A DNA stretch of 64,000 bases from Methylohalomonas lacus (GTDB lineage Bacteria > Pseudomonadota > Gammaproteobacteria > Methylohalomonadales > Methylohalomonadaceae). The notes under the pieces were generated by a model, which saw only the letters and a list, made by a program, of their open reading frames with translations, did no database searches and was not told where the DNA came from. The position numbers and the translations under genes are program-made. Numbering within the stretch: the stretch's first letter is position 1; each line of letters begins with the position of its first letter. The stretch covers positions 1 to 64,000 of the forward strand of contig NZ_JANUCT010000001.1 of assembly GCF_024808875.1 (NCBI RefSeq), given 5' to 3'. Positions 25,630-35,062 of this stretch are shown one piece after another.

Positions 25630-26871
25630 ATGCCATTTGCATTACTGAAATATGGGCTCAGCGGTAAATACCCCAGCCAGCGCCATTTTCCGGTCCGTCC
25701 GGCGCTCAAGTCCAGCTACGACGTCGTCATCATCGGCGGTGGCGGCCACGGTCTGGCGGCAGCCTATTACCTGGCGAAGGACTGGGGCATCACCAACGTC
25801 GCGGTGCTGGAAAAGGGCTATCTTGCCGGCGGCAATACCGCCCGCAACACCACCATCGTGCGGTCGAATTACCTGACGCCCGAGGGCGTGCGCTTCTATG
25901 ACGAGTCGCGCCAGCTGTTCAGCGACCTCAGCCACGAACTCGACTATAACATCCTCTATTCCGAACGCGGCCACCTGACCCTGGCGCACAACGACGCGGC
26001 GATGCGCACCAGCCGCTGGCGCGCCGAGGTCAACAAGCATATGGGCGTCGATTCGGAACTCGTCTACCCGGACGAGATCGCCAAAATCTGTCCGCAGCTC
26101 AACCTGTCGCGCGACGTGCACCACCCGATCGAGGGCGCGCTGTATCACCCGCCCGGCGCCATCGCCCGCCATGACGGCGTCGCCTGGGGTTACGCCAAAG
26201 GCGCGACCGAGCGCGGCGTCGAATTGCACACCCATACCGAGGTGACCGGCCTGAAGGTGAATAACGACGAGGTCACGCAGGTGGAAACCGACCGCGGCAC
26301 GATCAAGGCAGGCGTGGTGCTGCAGGCGGTCGCCGGCATGAGCTCGGAAGTCGCGCGCATGGCCGGGCTGAAACTGCCGATCAAGACCATTCCGCTGCAG
26401 GCCTGCGTATCCGAACCGGTGAAGCCGTATCTCGACAGCATCGTCGTGTCCGGCTCGCTGCATACCTATGTCTCGCAGTCGTCGCGCGGTGAAATGGTCA
26501 TGGGCTCGGCCGCCGATCCTTACGGGCTCTATTCGACGCGCTCGACGCTCGAATTCAAGGAAGACCTGATGATGAACATGCTCGAACTGCTGCCGTGTCT
26601 GGCCAGTCTGCGCGTGCTGCGCCAGTGGGCCGGCATGGCCGACATGACGCCGGACTTCAGCCCGGTCATGGGCGAGACGCCGCTGAAGAATTACTACATC
26701 GACGCCGGCTGGGGCACCTGGGGCTTCAAGGCCACCCCGGTGAGCGGCAAGCGCATGGCCGAGACGATCGCCACCCGCCAGGTGCCGGATCTCATCAAAC
26801 CCTTTGCCCTGTCGCGGTTCGAGCGCTTTGCCCAGGTGGGCGAGCGCGGTGCCGCCTCGGTCGGACATTAA
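25630..26871 (+). CDS. mgdA: N-methylglutamate dehydrogenase subunit A (sarcosine oxidase beta-like)
   Basis: 413 residues of the SoxB/DAO flavoprotein family. It has a dinucleotide-binding motif near the N terminus (VVIIGGGGHGLAAAYYLA), then GNTARNTTIVRSNYLT and a C-terminal WAGMADMTPDFSPVMGE, WGTWGFKATPVSG. SoxB-type subunits carry FAD and a covalent FMN and oxidise the N-methyl amino acid. Four co-directional genes (SoxB, D, A, G order) make a heterotetramer; beside gmaS and mgsABC this composition is known as MgdABCD, which oxidises N-methylglutamate to glutamate. True sarcosine oxidase has the same layout, so the substrate is judged from context. Confidence 0.87.
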   Translation: MPFALLKYGLSGKYPSQRHFPVRPALKSSYDVVIIGGGGHGLAAAYYLAKDWGITNVAVLEKGYLAGGNTARNTTIVRSNYLTPEGVRFYDESRQLFSDLSHELDYNILYSERGHLTLAHNDAAMRTSRWRAEVNKHMGVDSELVYPDEIAKICPQLNLSRDVHHPIEGALYHPPGAIARHDGVAWGYAKGATERGVELHTHTEVTGLKVNNDEVTQVETDRGTIKAGVVLQAVAGMSSEVARMAGLKLPIKTIPLQACVSEPVKPYLDSIVVSGSLHTYVSQSSRGEMVMGSAADPYGLYSTRSTLEFKEDLMMNMLELLPCLASLRVLRQWAGMADMTPDFSPVMGETPLKNYYIDAGWGTWGFKATPVSGKRMAETIATRQVPDLIKPFALSRFERFAQVGERGAASVGH

Positions 26872-26885
26872 AAAGGAAAGACGCC

Positions 26886-27176
26886 ATGAAGATCATGCCC
26901 TGTCCCCTGAACGGTCCGCGCAACATTGCCGAGTTTGTCTGCGGCGGCGAAGTGAAGGCCATGCCGCACCCAAGCCAGGCCGGCGATGCCGAGTGGGCCG
27001 ACTACCTGTTTCTGGAAGACAACACGCTGGGCTTCGTCACCGAGTGGTGGCTGCATGTGGCCAGCGGTTACTGGTTCATTGCCGAGCGGCATACGGCCAG
27101 CAACGAAATCATCCGTACCTATCCGGCCAGCGAGTTGTTCAGTCAGCGCGTCGAATTTCAGGAGAATAATGAATGA
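26886..27176 (+). CDS. mgdB: N-methylglutamate dehydrogenase subunit B (sarcosine oxidase delta-like)
   Basis: A 96-residue SoxD-family subunit with MKIMPCPLNGPRNIAEFVCG at its N terminus. The two Cys and an internal His are those that bind zinc in sarcosine oxidase delta subunits. The C-terminal half has the aromatic run FVTEWWLHVASGYWF. The ATG at 26886 is preceded by AAAGGAAAGACGCC. It overlaps mgdC by four bases (ATGA), so subunits B and C are coupled. It is too small to act alone and caps the SoxA/SoxB core. Confidence 0.9.
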   Translation: MKIMPCPLNGPRNIAEFVCGGEVKAMPHPSQAGDAEWADYLFLEDNTLGFVTEWWLHVASGYWFIAERHTASNEIIRTYPASELFSQRVEFQENNE

Positions 27177-30091
27177 GTGACAGTACCCGCCTGCCGGCAC
27201 CGGCCGGCAGCCTCATCGATCGTTCCGCAACGCGCACGTTCACCTTTGAAGGCCGGCAGTACACTGGCTACGCGGGCGACACGATCGCCAGCGCCCTGCT
27301 CGCCAATGGCGTCAATGTACTGTCGCGTTCGTTCAAGTATCACCGGCCGCGCGGGCCGCTGGTGTTCAACGGCCAGGACACCAACTGCTTTCTGCAGGTT
27401 GGCAGCACGCCGAACGTGCGCGCCGATCGCGCGCCGTTGACGGAAGGCCTGAACGCGACGCCGCAGAATGTCTTTGGCAGCCTGCGCTTCGATTTCGGCA
27501 GTGCGGTCGGCCTGCTGGCGCCGTTTCTGCCGGTGGGTTTCTACTACAAGGCCTTTTACAAGCCGCGCGGCGCCTGGCGTTTCTGGGAGCCGGTCATCCG
27601 CCGCATGGCCGGGCTCGGCAAACTCGATCACGACGCCAGGCCTGCCTATCGCGACAAGGCCTACCGCTTTGCCGACACGGTCGTCATCGGCGCTGGTCCG
27701 GCCGGGCTGGCGGCGGCGCTGGAAGCCTCGAGTCACGGTGCCAGCGTCATGCTGGTCGAGGCCGGACCGCGGCTTGGCGGTTCGCTGAACTATGCCCGCT
27801 TCATGGTCGAGCGCGATCGCGTGGTCACTGCCCGCGATGAACTCGTCGCGGCGGTTGAAGCAGATCCCAATATAGAAGTACTGACCGACGCCGCCTGCAC
27901 CGGCTGGTTCGACGACAACTGGCTGGCGGTGATGCTGGAAGAACGTCTGCTGAAAGTGCGGGCGAAGTCGGTGGTGATCGCCAGCGGTTCGATCGAACAG
28001 CCGATGGTCTTTCGCAACAACGATCTGCCCGGCGTCATGCTCGGCTCGGCGGCGCAGCGGCTGATGCGCGAGTATGCGATCCAGCCCGGCCGGCGCGCGG
28101 TGGTGGCAACGGCGAACAGCGACGGTTACGGCGTCGCGCTGGATCTGCTCGACCACGGTGTCGAGGTTGCCGCCGTGGTCGATCTGCGGGCGGTGCCGCC
28201 GGACTGTGAATTGTCCCGGGCGGTTGCCGAGCGCGGTGTGCGCATCATCACCGGCCATACGCCGTACGAGGCGCTGCCAGCCGGCGGCAAGCGCGGCATC
28301 CGCGGCGTGGTGATCGATGCCCTGGGTCACGGCTCCGGCCTGGTCGCCGGTCAGCCGCAGACGATCGACTGCGATCTGCTGTGTACCTCGATCGGTTATA
28401 CGCCCGCCGGCCAGCTGGTGTGTCACTCCGGCGGCGCACTCGCCTACGACGAAAAGCTCGCCATGCTCACCATCGAGCAGCTGCCGGGTGACACGGCCGC
28501 CGCGGCCGGCTCGGTCAATACCGTGTTCAACCTCTATGCGGTATTCGAGGACGGCCGCCATGCCGGCTGGTCGGCGGCCCGCGCCGCCGGTCTCGCCGTC
28601 GGCGCCGAACCCGGCCGCGAGCATGAATCCGATGCCGGGACGCAGAATCATCCGTGGCCGATCTTCCCGCATCCGAAGGGCAAGGACTTCATCGATTTCG
28701 ACGAGGACCTGCAGGTGAAGGACATCCTGCACGCGATCGAGGACGGCTATGACGACCTGGATCTGGTCAAGCGCTACTCGACCGTGGTCATGGGTCCGTC
28801 GCAGGGACGTTATTCGGCGCTGAATACATTGCGCGTGGCCACTAGGGCCACCGGTCGCGAACTGCACGGTGCGCGCGTGACCACCCAGCGGCCACCGTTC
28901 GAGCCGGAGACGATCAACAATCTCGCCGGCCGCGCGTTCCAGCCGGTCAAGTACACACCCATGCACCAGCGTCATGTCGATGCCGGCGCCGAGCTCATCA
29001 GCGCCGGTGCCTGGCTGCGCCCGGCCTATTACGGCGACCGCGATCAGGTGGCGGCGGCGATCGAGCGCGAGGCGCGCGCGATCCGCGAGGGCGTCGGCCT
29101 GATCGATGTGTCGACGCTGGGCAAGATCGAGATCCGCGGCCCGGACGCGGCCGAGTTTCTCAACCGGGTCTACACCTTTGCCTACGTCAAGCAGCCGATC
29201 GGCAAGACGCGCTATCTGCTGATGACCGAGGCCAGCGGTGCCATCACCGACGATGGCGTCGCCTGTCGGCTGGCCGAGGATCATTTTTACGTGACGGCCA
29301 CCACCGGCGGTGTCGATGCGGTCTATCGCAACATGATGCGGTTGAATGCCGAGTGGTGCCTGCAGATCGACATCACCAACGTCACCGGTGCCTGGGCGGC
29401 AGTCAACCTGGCCGGGCCCGAATCGCGCAAGGTGCTGGAGAAGCTGACCGACGACATCGACTGTTCCAGCGAGGGCTTCCCGTACCTGTTCTACCGCGAG
29501 GGTCACGTCGCCGGCGTGCCGGCACGGCTGGCGCGGGTCGGCTTCGTCGGTGAACTCGGCTACGAGATTCACGTGCCGGCCGGTTACGGCGAACATCTCT
29601 GGGACGCGATCCTGGCGGCCGGCGCCGACCACGGCATTCGCCCCGTCGGCGTCGAGGCGCAGCGCTTGTTGCGGCTGGAGAAAGGCCATCTGATCGTCGG
29701 CCAGGATACTGACGGCCTGACGACGCCGCACGAGGCCGGCATGGCCTGGGCGGTCGCCGGCAAGAAACCCTTCTTCGTCGGCAAGCGCGCCGTCGAGGTG
29801 CTGGCGCGCGGGCCACTGACGCGTCAGCTGGCCGGCTTCGAACTGCCGGCCGGCAGCCCGGTGCCGCAAGAGTGCAACATCGTCGTGCGCGGCGAAGAGA
29901 TCACCGGCCGGGTCACCTCGGCGGCGGCGTCGCCGACGCTGAACAAGGTTATCGGCCTGGCCTATGTCGCTCCCGATCAGAGCGAGCCGGGCACGACCAT
30001 ACAGATCAAGCTGTCCGACGGCCGGCTGCTGCCGGCAAAGATCGTCACCGCGCCGTTTTACGATCCGGACAGCGAACGCCAGGCGCTGTAA
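27173..30091 (+). CDS. mgdC: N-methylglutamate dehydrogenase subunit C (sarcosine oxidase alpha-like)
   Basis: 972 residues. An N-terminal ferredoxin-like domain (RTFTFEGRQYTGYAGDT; SFKYHRPRGPLVFNGQDTN) is followed by an NAD/FAD-binding region (VVIGAGPAGLAAALEA, about residues 172-187) with VIASGSIEQP and CDLLCTSIGYTPAG. The C-terminal 370 residues form a GcvT-like tetrahydrofolate-binding domain (EAGMAWAVAGKKPFFVGKRA) that collects the methylene group, so one-carbon units leave as folate derivatives rather than free formaldehyde. Large size and domain order match sarcosine oxidase alpha. A very long antisense frame on the other strand is a shadow of this gene's high-G+C codon use. Coupled to mgdB upstream and mgdD downstream. 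Confidence 0.92.
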   Translation: MSDSTRLPAPAGSLIDRSATRTFTFEGRQYTGYAGDTIASALLANGVNVLSRSFKYHRPRGPLVFNGQDTNCFLQVGSTPNVRADRAPLTEGLNATPQNVFGSLRFDFGSAVGLLAPFLPVGFYYKAFYKPRGAWRFWEPVIRRMAGLGKLDHDARPAYRDKAYRFADTVVIGAGPAGLAAALEASSHGASVMLVEAGPRLGGSLNYARFMVERDRVVTARDELVAAVEADPNIEVLTDAACTGWFDDNWLAVMLEERLLKVRAKSVVIASGSIEQPMVFRNNDLPGVMLGSAAQRLMREYAIQPGRRAVVATANSDGYGVALDLLDHGVEVAAVVDLRAVPPDCELSRAVAERGVRIITGHTPYEALPAGGKRGIRGVVIDALGHGSGLVAGQPQTIDCDLLCTSIGYTPAGQLVCHSGGALAYDEKLAMLTIEQLPGDTAAAAGSVNTVFNLYAVFEDGRHAGWSAARAAGLAVGAEPGREHESDAGTQNHPWPIFPHPKGKDFIDFDEDLQVKDILHAIEDGYDDLDLVKRYSTVVMGPSQGRYSALNTLRVATRATGRELHGARVTTQRPPFEPETINNLAGRAFQPVKYTPMHQRHVDAGAELISAGAWLRPAYYGDRDQVAAAIEREARAIREGVGLIDVSTLGKIEIRGPDAAEFLNRVYTFAYVKQPIGKTRYLLMTEASGAITDDGVACRLAEDHFYVTATTGGVDAVYRNMMRLNAEWCLQIDITNVTGAWAAVNLAGPESRKVLEKLTDDIDCSSEGFPYLFYREGHVAGVPARLARVGFVGELGYEIHVPAGYGEHLWDAILAAGADHGIRPVGVEAQRLLRLEKGHLIVGQDTDGLTTPHEAGMAWAVAGKKPFFVGKRAVEVLARGPLTRQLAGFELPAGSPVPQECNIVVRGEEITGRVTSAAASPTLNKVIGLAYVAPDQSEPGTTIQIKLSDGRLLPAKIVTAPFYDPDSERQAL

Positions 30092-30106
30092 CGAGGAATG
30101 GAGATC

Positions 30107-30823
30107 ATGAACCAGAATACCGTCACTCCCGAAGCGCAGCCGTACCGGAGCTTTGTCTACCGCCAGCTGCAGGCCGCCGGCGCGCATTTCAGCCACTGCC
30201 GGCAGGCAGCCATCGCCGCCGGTTACGCCGGTGCCGACATCGAACAGGCGCGCCTGCAGCGCCTGGCGCTGGCCGACCTGTCGCCGTTGCCGCGGCTCGG
30301 ATTCAAGGGCGTCGGCGTGCCCGCCTGGCTGCAGGGTCAGGGCGTCAACATGCCCGAGACGGCCAACACGGCCGTGGCCGATCCGCAGTACGGTCTGGTC
30401 GCGCGGCTCGGTTATAACGAACTGTTGTTGCTCGGCCGTGACGCGGCGCAGGGCGACGCCCAGGAACGCCTCGCCGCGACCTGGCAGGCCGGCGCGGATA
30501 TCCCGGCGCAGGGCAACCTGCTGCTGCGCGCGCACAGCCATGCCTGCTTCGGCCTGTACGGCGCGTTCGCCGACCAGGTGCTGGCGAAACTCTGTGCCGT
30601 CGACCTGCGGCCGCGGACATTTGCCCAGCACGCTGCCGCCCTGACGTCCGTAGCCCGTGTTGGCGCCATCATCATTCGTGACGACGTCGCCGGGGTGACG
30701 GGCTATCAATTGCTGGTCGACGGCAGTTACGCGGTCTACCTGCTGGATTGCCTGAGCGATGCCATGACCGAATTCGACGGTGATTTTATCGGTCTTGATA
30801 CCCTGGCGGCGGCTGCCGGCTGA
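30107..30823 (+). CDS. mgdD: N-methylglutamate dehydrogenase subunit D (sarcosine oxidase gamma-like)
   Basis: 238 residues of the SoxG family, which packs against the alpha and beta subunits and resembles part of the GcvT fold. Evidence is the position as fourth gene, the length, and stretches such as LPRLGFKGVGVPAWLQGQG, VARLGYNELLLL and HSHACFGLYG. Two ATGs are close together (30098 and 30107); GAGGAATGGAG favours the second. It ends the mgd operon; an XRE-cupin regulator gene begins 82 bases later. SoxG sequences are poorly conserved, so the call leans on context. Confidence 0.83.
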   Translation: MNQNTVTPEAQPYRSFVYRQLQAAGAHFSHCRQAAIAAGYAGADIEQARLQRLALADLSPLPRLGFKGVGVPAWLQGQGVNMPETANTAVADPQYGLVARLGYNELLLLGRDAAQGDAQERLAATWQAGADIPAQGNLLLRAHSHACFGLYGAFADQVLAKLCAVDLRPRTFAQHAAALTSVARVGAIIIRDDVAGVTGYQLLVDGSYAVYLLDCLSDAMTEFDGDFIGLDTLAAAAG

Positions 30824-30905
30824 GCGGCTCCGGCCCCAATTGCCACGGGTAGGGGGCGATACTATAGTGTCGCCGATACTTACCAGCCAGGATGCCCGGA
30901 AAAGG

Positions 30906-31583
30906 ATGACGGAAAAGAAAAAGAGTCGCGCCAGAAGCGTTCCTGCCGAGGCGGATACCGAACAGCAACTCGACGATGGGCAGGGCTCGGCGTTGTCTAC
31001 CGCGGACGAGGCGTCGCGGCTGGAAATGGCGATCGGCCGCGAAGTGCGGGCGTTTCGTACCCATATGGGCATGACCGTGGTGGAACTGGCCAAGGAGGCC
31101 GGCCTGTCCTCCGGCATGCTGTCGAAGATCGAAAACGGCATGACCTCGCCGTCGCTGTACACTATCCAGGCACTGTGCCGTGCCCTGAACATTCCCGTGA
31201 CCTCCCTGTTCCGGCGTTTCGAGGAACAGCGTGACGCCACCTTTGTGCGCGCCGGCGAGGGCCTGATCACCGAGCGCCGCGGTAGCCGGGCCGGCCACCA
31301 GTACCAGCTGCTGGGCCAGTCGATCGGCGGCGACGTCTACGTGCATCCCTATCTCGTGACCATGACCGAGGAGTCGGACGTCTTTCCGCTATTCCAGCAC
31401 GAGGGGGTCGAATTCATCTACATCCTTGAGGGCGAAGTGGCGTATCGCTACGCCGACAAGACCTACCAGATGAAACCGGGCGACTCGCTGTTTTTCGACG
31501 GCGATGCCCCGCACGGGCCCGAGCACTTGACCCAGTGTCCGATCCGGCTGCTGTCGATCATCTGCCGGGCCGGTACCGACTAG
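30906..31583 (+). CDS. XRE-family transcriptional regulator with cupin sensor domain
   Basis: 225 residues: a charged N-terminal tail (about 40 residues), a helix-turn-helix (VRAFRTHMGMTVVELAKEAG, then SSGMLSKIENGMTSPS) at about residues 45-100, and a C-terminal cupin (FQHEGVEFIYILEGEVAYRY, MKPGDSLFFDGDAPHGPEHL) with the His and Glu residues that bind metal. PuuR-type regulators of this build repress amine or polyamine catabolic genes and respond to ligand or metal in the cupin. The ATG at 30906 has GGAAAAGG upstream; the frame is open from 30780 but that part overlaps mgdD. Its target may be the flanking mgd or mgs genes, by position. Confidence 0.87.
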   Translation: MTEKKKSRARSVPAEADTEQQLDDGQGSALSTADEASRLEMAIGREVRAFRTHMGMTVVELAKEAGLSSGMLSKIENGMTSPSLYTIQALCRALNIPVTSLFRRFEEQRDATFVRAGEGLITERRGSRAGHQYQLLGQSIGGDVYVHPYLVTMTEESDVFPLFQHEGVEFIYILEGEVAYRYADKTYQMKPGDSLFFDGDAPHGPEHLTQCPIRLLSIICRAGTD

Positions 31584-31902
31584 GGCAGCCGCCCAGCCCG
31601 GCAGTCGCGGCGGTAAAAACAGGCCGGCAGCAGCGATCCTGGCGATCGCATGTTGCAGTGCATTTGTTCAGGTCACGGGCAATTTTTTCACCCGCCGTTC
31701 CCGGCCGGATTCCCCGTCTGGCTGTAAAATCTTTTTTATTCAATACCCTGCAGCATATTCCCGCTTTTTCATTTCAGGAATTTTTTTTTCATCACAGGTT
31801 GTTTTTTCACTGTTGTTAAAGTATGTTTCCTAACAGTGTTTTTTGGTAACTAGCCCGTCCGGCCCGACCGGGGACCGGATCAACGACAATTTAGGTGAGT
31901 CT
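31584..31902. other. Leader region upstream of mgsA
   Basis: No gene. A T-rich region with a terminator-like hairpin (31808-31844) sits 59 bases before mgsA. The composition becomes clearly richer in A+T from about 31680. Confidence 0.55.
31808..31844 (+). terminator. Terminator-like hairpin in the mgsA leader
   Basis: Arms CACTGTT (31808-31814) and AACAGTG (31832-31838) with a 17-base loop are followed by TTTTTT. It could end the regulator transcript or act as an attenuator for mgsABC. Confidence 0.65.
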
Positions 31903-32802
31903 ATGTGCGGAATAGTAGGTTTATTCATCAAGAACCCGGCCATGGAGGCCAACCTGGGAAACTGGCTGTCGGACATGCTGATTGAGATGACCGATCGCGG
32001 CCCCGACAGTGCCGGTATCGCTATCTACAGAAATCCGGTCGCCGCCAACCAGACGAAAATAACCTTGCTCAGCCGGGACGAGGATATCGACTGGAAAAAA
32101 CTGGGCGAGCAGCTGAAAAAAGATTTGCATGCAGCGTTCGAGATCGAACCCGTTCTCAATCACGCCATTGTCACGACAGATGCAAACGCTGACGACATAA
32201 AAACCTGGCTGGAACAGAACCGCCCGGAAATACTGGTCAATGCCTCCGGCAAGGTCATTGAGGCCTATAAGCAGATCGGTCTGCCCGAAAACCTGATCGA
32301 ACGGTTCAATGTCCGCAAGATGCAGGGCACCCATGCGCTGGGCCACTCCCGCATGGCCACGGAGAGTAATGTGACCACCGAACATTCCCATCCTTTTGCC
32401 ACGGGTGAGGATCTTTGCCTGGTTCATAACGGTTCCCTGTCCAACCATAACCGTCTGCGTACATTTCTCAGGGATCAGAAAATCAAATTCCAGACCGACA
32501 ATGACAGTGAAGTGGCGGCGGGATATCTGACCTGGAGGCTGCGTGAGGGCGACAGCCTGGAACAGGCGCTTGAGGCAGCGATGAAAGACCTGGATGGCTT
32601 TTATACATTCGCCATCGGTACACAAGACGGCTTTGCCGTGTTGCGGGACCCGATTGGCTGCAAGCCCGCTGTTATGGCGGAAACTGATGACTGGGCCGCC
32701 ATGGCTTCGGAGTTCCGTGCCATCGAGTGCCTGCCCGGCGCAGAGTCCGCGAAGATCTGGGAACCCGAGCCCAGCAGAATATACAGCTGGCAACGGGACT
32801 GA
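31903..32802 (+). CDS. mgsA: N-methylglutamate synthase subunit A (class II glutamine amidotransferase)
   Basis: 299 residues of the Ntn-type (class II) amidotransferase fold, the glutaminase-like part of glutamate synthase. It begins MCGIVGLFIK. After Met removal, Cys2 is the N-terminal nucleophile, which fixes the start at 31903 rather than the open extension to 31843. Further matches are DRGPDSAGIAIY, GTHALGHSRMATES, HPFATGEDLCLVHNGSLSNH and TDNDSEVAA. In the N-methylglutamate pathway MgsABC moves methylamine, delivered as gamma-glutamylmethylamide, onto a carbon skeleton to give N-methylglutamate. It heads an operon with mgsB, mgsC and gmaS. Confidence 0.92.
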   Translation: MCGIVGLFIKNPAMEANLGNWLSDMLIEMTDRGPDSAGIAIYRNPVAANQTKITLLSRDEDIDWKKLGEQLKKDLHAAFEIEPVLNHAIVTTDANADDIKTWLEQNRPEILVNASGKVIEAYKQIGLPENLIERFNVRKMQGTHALGHSRMATESNVTTEHSHPFATGEDLCLVHNGSLSNHNRLRTFLRDQKIKFQTDNDSEVAAGYLTWRLREGDSLEQALEAAMKDLDGFYTFAIGTQDGFAVLRDPIGCKPAVMAETDDWAAMASEFRAIECLPGAESAKIWEPEPSRIYSWQRD

Positions 32803-32926
32803 TTGTCGTTATGGCGATTTTTGCGCCATACAGTGGTTATTAGAACTGATATGAGTTAACGGCAAGTCCGTAAGGCAATTCGGTCAGTACATGACTGATG
32901 GTGGACTACAAAAAATTGGTGAACAA

Positions 32927-33613
32927 ATGATTGAAATCGATCTTGATAAGGTAACGATTCGCGAGTTTAACCAGCAACTGCATGATCTGAATGGCACCGA
33001 TAAAAAGGAGGCCTATAAGATTATGAATCCCAGAGGCAAGCATTCTGTTGCTGTTGGTGCGGATGCCCCCGTCGACATTACTGTTGAAGGCCACGTTGGC
33101 TATTACTGCGGCGGTATGAACAAGCACGCGAATATTGATATCAAGGGCAATGCCGGACCGGGTGTTGCCGAAAACATTATGTCGGGCTGCGTGCGTGTAC
33201 AAGGGAATACGTCGCAGTATGCAGGAGCAACGGGTCGTGGCGGCATGCTGGTTATAGAAGGCGACGCGAGTTCCCGTTGCGGCATATCAATGAAAGGTGT
33301 CGATATTGTGGTAGGCGGCTCCGTCGACAATATGAGTGCATTCATGGGGCAGGCGGGAAATCTTGTTGTGTGTGGGAATGCGGGGCACGCTCTTGGTGAT
33401 TCACTTTATGAAGTCAAGATTTACGTTCAGGGTGAAGTGAAAAGTCTCGGGGCCGACTGTGTTGAAAAAGAGATGACCGAAGAGCATGTTGCGAAACTCG
33501 CCGAGTTACTGGAAAAGGCGAAGATCAATGCCGACCCGAGAAAGTTCAGGCGTTATGGCTCTGCAAGGAAGCTATACAATTTCAAGATTGATAACGCCAG
33601 ATTGCCCGAATAA
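32927..33613 (+). CDS. mgsB: N-methylglutamate synthase subunit B (GXGXG / glutamate synthase C-terminal domain)
   Basis: 228 residues forming the right-handed beta-helix domain found at the C terminus of glutamate synthase large subunits. Characteristic repeats include VEGHVGYYCGGMNKHANIDI, GPGVAENIMSGCVRVQGN, GRGGMLVIEGDASSRCGISM and GQAGNLVVCGNAGHALGDSL. This domain has a structural role linking the amidotransferase and synthase parts. The ATG at 32927 has GGTGAACA close upstream and gives the usual MIEIDLDKVTIREFN opening; an ATG at 32891 is in frame but has no ribosome binding site. Codon use is less G+C-rich than in the dmm and mgd genes. Confidence 0.9.
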   Translation: MIEIDLDKVTIREFNQQLHDLNGTDKKEAYKIMNPRGKHSVAVGADAPVDITVEGHVGYYCGGMNKHANIDIKGNAGPGVAENIMSGCVRVQGNTSQYAGATGRGGMLVIEGDASSRCGISMKGVDIVVGGSVDNMSAFMGQAGNLVVCGNAGHALGDSLYEVKIYVQGEVKSLGADCVEKEMTEEHVAKLAELLEKAKINADPRKFRRYGSARKLYNFKIDNARLPE

Positions 33614-33658
33614 TTCACACCGCGAATATTACTGTTGCGTAGAACCCGGAGTATTACC

Positions 33659-35011
33659 ATGAGTGATTCAACCGATAACGAACATAAACCACAAAGACCT
33701 CTGCCCCCACTGGTAGAGTCGTTTACCTGGAATAGGGGCACGATCAGTGAAATACAGCGTGCGGCCGAAGAGGGTATTTACAGTATACGTGGTGGCGGTG
33801 CCAAACGTTATGTGCCCCATTTTGACGATCTGCTGTTTCTGGGCGCCAGTATGTCCCGTTATGCGCTGGAGGGTTACCGTGAGCGCTGTGATACCGACGT
33901 AGTACTCGGTAGCCGTTTTGCCAAGAAACCGTTGCATCTGGATATCCCGATTACCATTGCCGGCATGAGTTTTGGTGCCCTCTCGGCGGAAGCCAAGGAT
34001 TCGCTGGGTCGCGGTGCGAGCATGATGGGGACCAGTACCACGACAGGTGACGGCGGCATGACACCAGAGGAACGCAAGTCGTCGAAGACCCTTGTGTATC
34101 AGTTGCTGCCTTCGCGCTATGGCATGAATCCGGACGACCTGCGAAAGGCCGACGCCGTCGAAGTCGTATGTGGTCAGGGTGCCAAGCCCGGTGGCGGCGG
34201 CATGCTACTCGGCCAGAAGATCAGTGATCGCGTTGCCGAAATGCGTACTCTGCCGAAGGGCGTGGATCAGCGCAGTGCCTGTCGGCATCCCGACTGGACC
34301 GGTCCGGACGATCTGGAAATCAAGATCCAGGAGCTGCGTGAAATCACTGACTGGGAGAAGCCCATATACATCAAGGTCGGTGCGACGCGAACATATTATG
34401 ACGTTAAGTTGGCGGTAAAGGCCGGCGCAGATGTCATCGTGGTAGACGGCATGCAGGGCGGGACTGCTGCCACACAGGACGTATTCATCGAACAAGTGGG
34501 GATTCCGACCATGCCGGCAGTGCGTCTCGCCGTTAAAGCATTGCAGGAGATGGGCATGCATCGAAAAGTGCAGCTCATAGTATCGGGCGGAATCAGAAAC
34601 GGCAGCGATGTTGCCAAATGCATGGCTTTGGGTGCTGATGCTGTTTCTATAGGTATGGCCGCATTGTATGCACTGGGCTGCAACGATCCAAAATACGATG
34701 AAGACTATCGCCAACTGGGTACCCGGGCCGGCTTTTACGATGCCTATCATGAGGGTCGTTGTCCCGCCGGCATATCCACCCAGGATCCGGAACTGTCCAA
34801 ACGACTGGATCCCGAGCTTGGCGGCCGCCGGATAAAGAATCTTCTACAGACCATGATGCTGGAAGCGCAGACCCTGGCCCGGGCCTGTGGCAAATCGCAT
34901 CTGCACAACCTTGAACCGGAAGACATGGTGGCATTGACGGTGGAATCCGCAGCTATGGCCGGTGTGCCACTGGCGGGTACGGACTGGATTCCCGGCAATA
35001 CAAGGTACTGA
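33659..35011 (+). CDS. mgsC: N-methylglutamate synthase subunit C (FMN-binding glutamate synthase domain)
   Basis: 450 residues of the FMN-binding central domain of glutamate synthase. Seen are ITIAGMSFGALSAEAKDSLG, TTGDGGMTPEER, QLLPSRYGMNPDDLRKADAV, IKVGATRTYYDVKLAVKAGA, DVIVVDGMQGGTAATQDVFI, and a Cys-containing loop (ALGCNDPKYDEDYRQLGTRA ... HEGRCPAGISTQDP) that could bind an iron-sulfur cluster as in glutamate synthase. CGGAG precedes the ATG at 33659. With MgsA and MgsB it forms the three-part synthase. Confidence 0.93.
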   Translation: MSDSTDNEHKPQRPLPPLVESFTWNRGTISEIQRAAEEGIYSIRGGGAKRYVPHFDDLLFLGASMSRYALEGYRERCDTDVVLGSRFAKKPLHLDIPITIAGMSFGALSAEAKDSLGRGASMMGTSTTTGDGGMTPEERKSSKTLVYQLLPSRYGMNPDDLRKADAVEVVCGQGAKPGGGGMLLGQKISDRVAEMRTLPKGVDQRSACRHPDWTGPDDLEIKIQELREITDWEKPIYIKVGATRTYYDVKLAVKAGADVIVVDGMQGGTAATQDVFIEQVGIPTMPAVRLAVKALQEMGMHRKVQLIVSGGIRNGSDVAKCMALGADAVSIGMAALYALGCNDPKYDEDYRQLGTRAGFYDAYHEGRCPAGISTQDPELSKRLDPELGGRRIKNLLQTMMLEAQTLARACGKSHLHNLEPEDMVALTVESAAMAGVPLAGTDWIPGNTRY

Positions 35012-35062
35012 TCAATTAATCAAATGATAGCGATATCAATGTAAGTCTTAAGGGGAATAACG

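Noticed and set aside
25630-30823. Sarcosine oxidase soxBDAG for glycine betaine breakdown
   Set aside because: The subunit families are the same, but gmaS and mgsABC downstream and dmm genes upstream favour N-methylglutamate dehydrogenase. No glycine betaine oxygenase, choline or serine/glycine hydroxymethyltransferase gene is nearby.
27158-31270. A 1370-codon open frame on the minus strand opposite mgdC, mgdD and the regulator gene
   Set aside because: It is a shadow of high-G+C codon use: the rightward genes have clear families, ribosome binding sites and overlaps, while the antisense translation shows biased, featureless composition.
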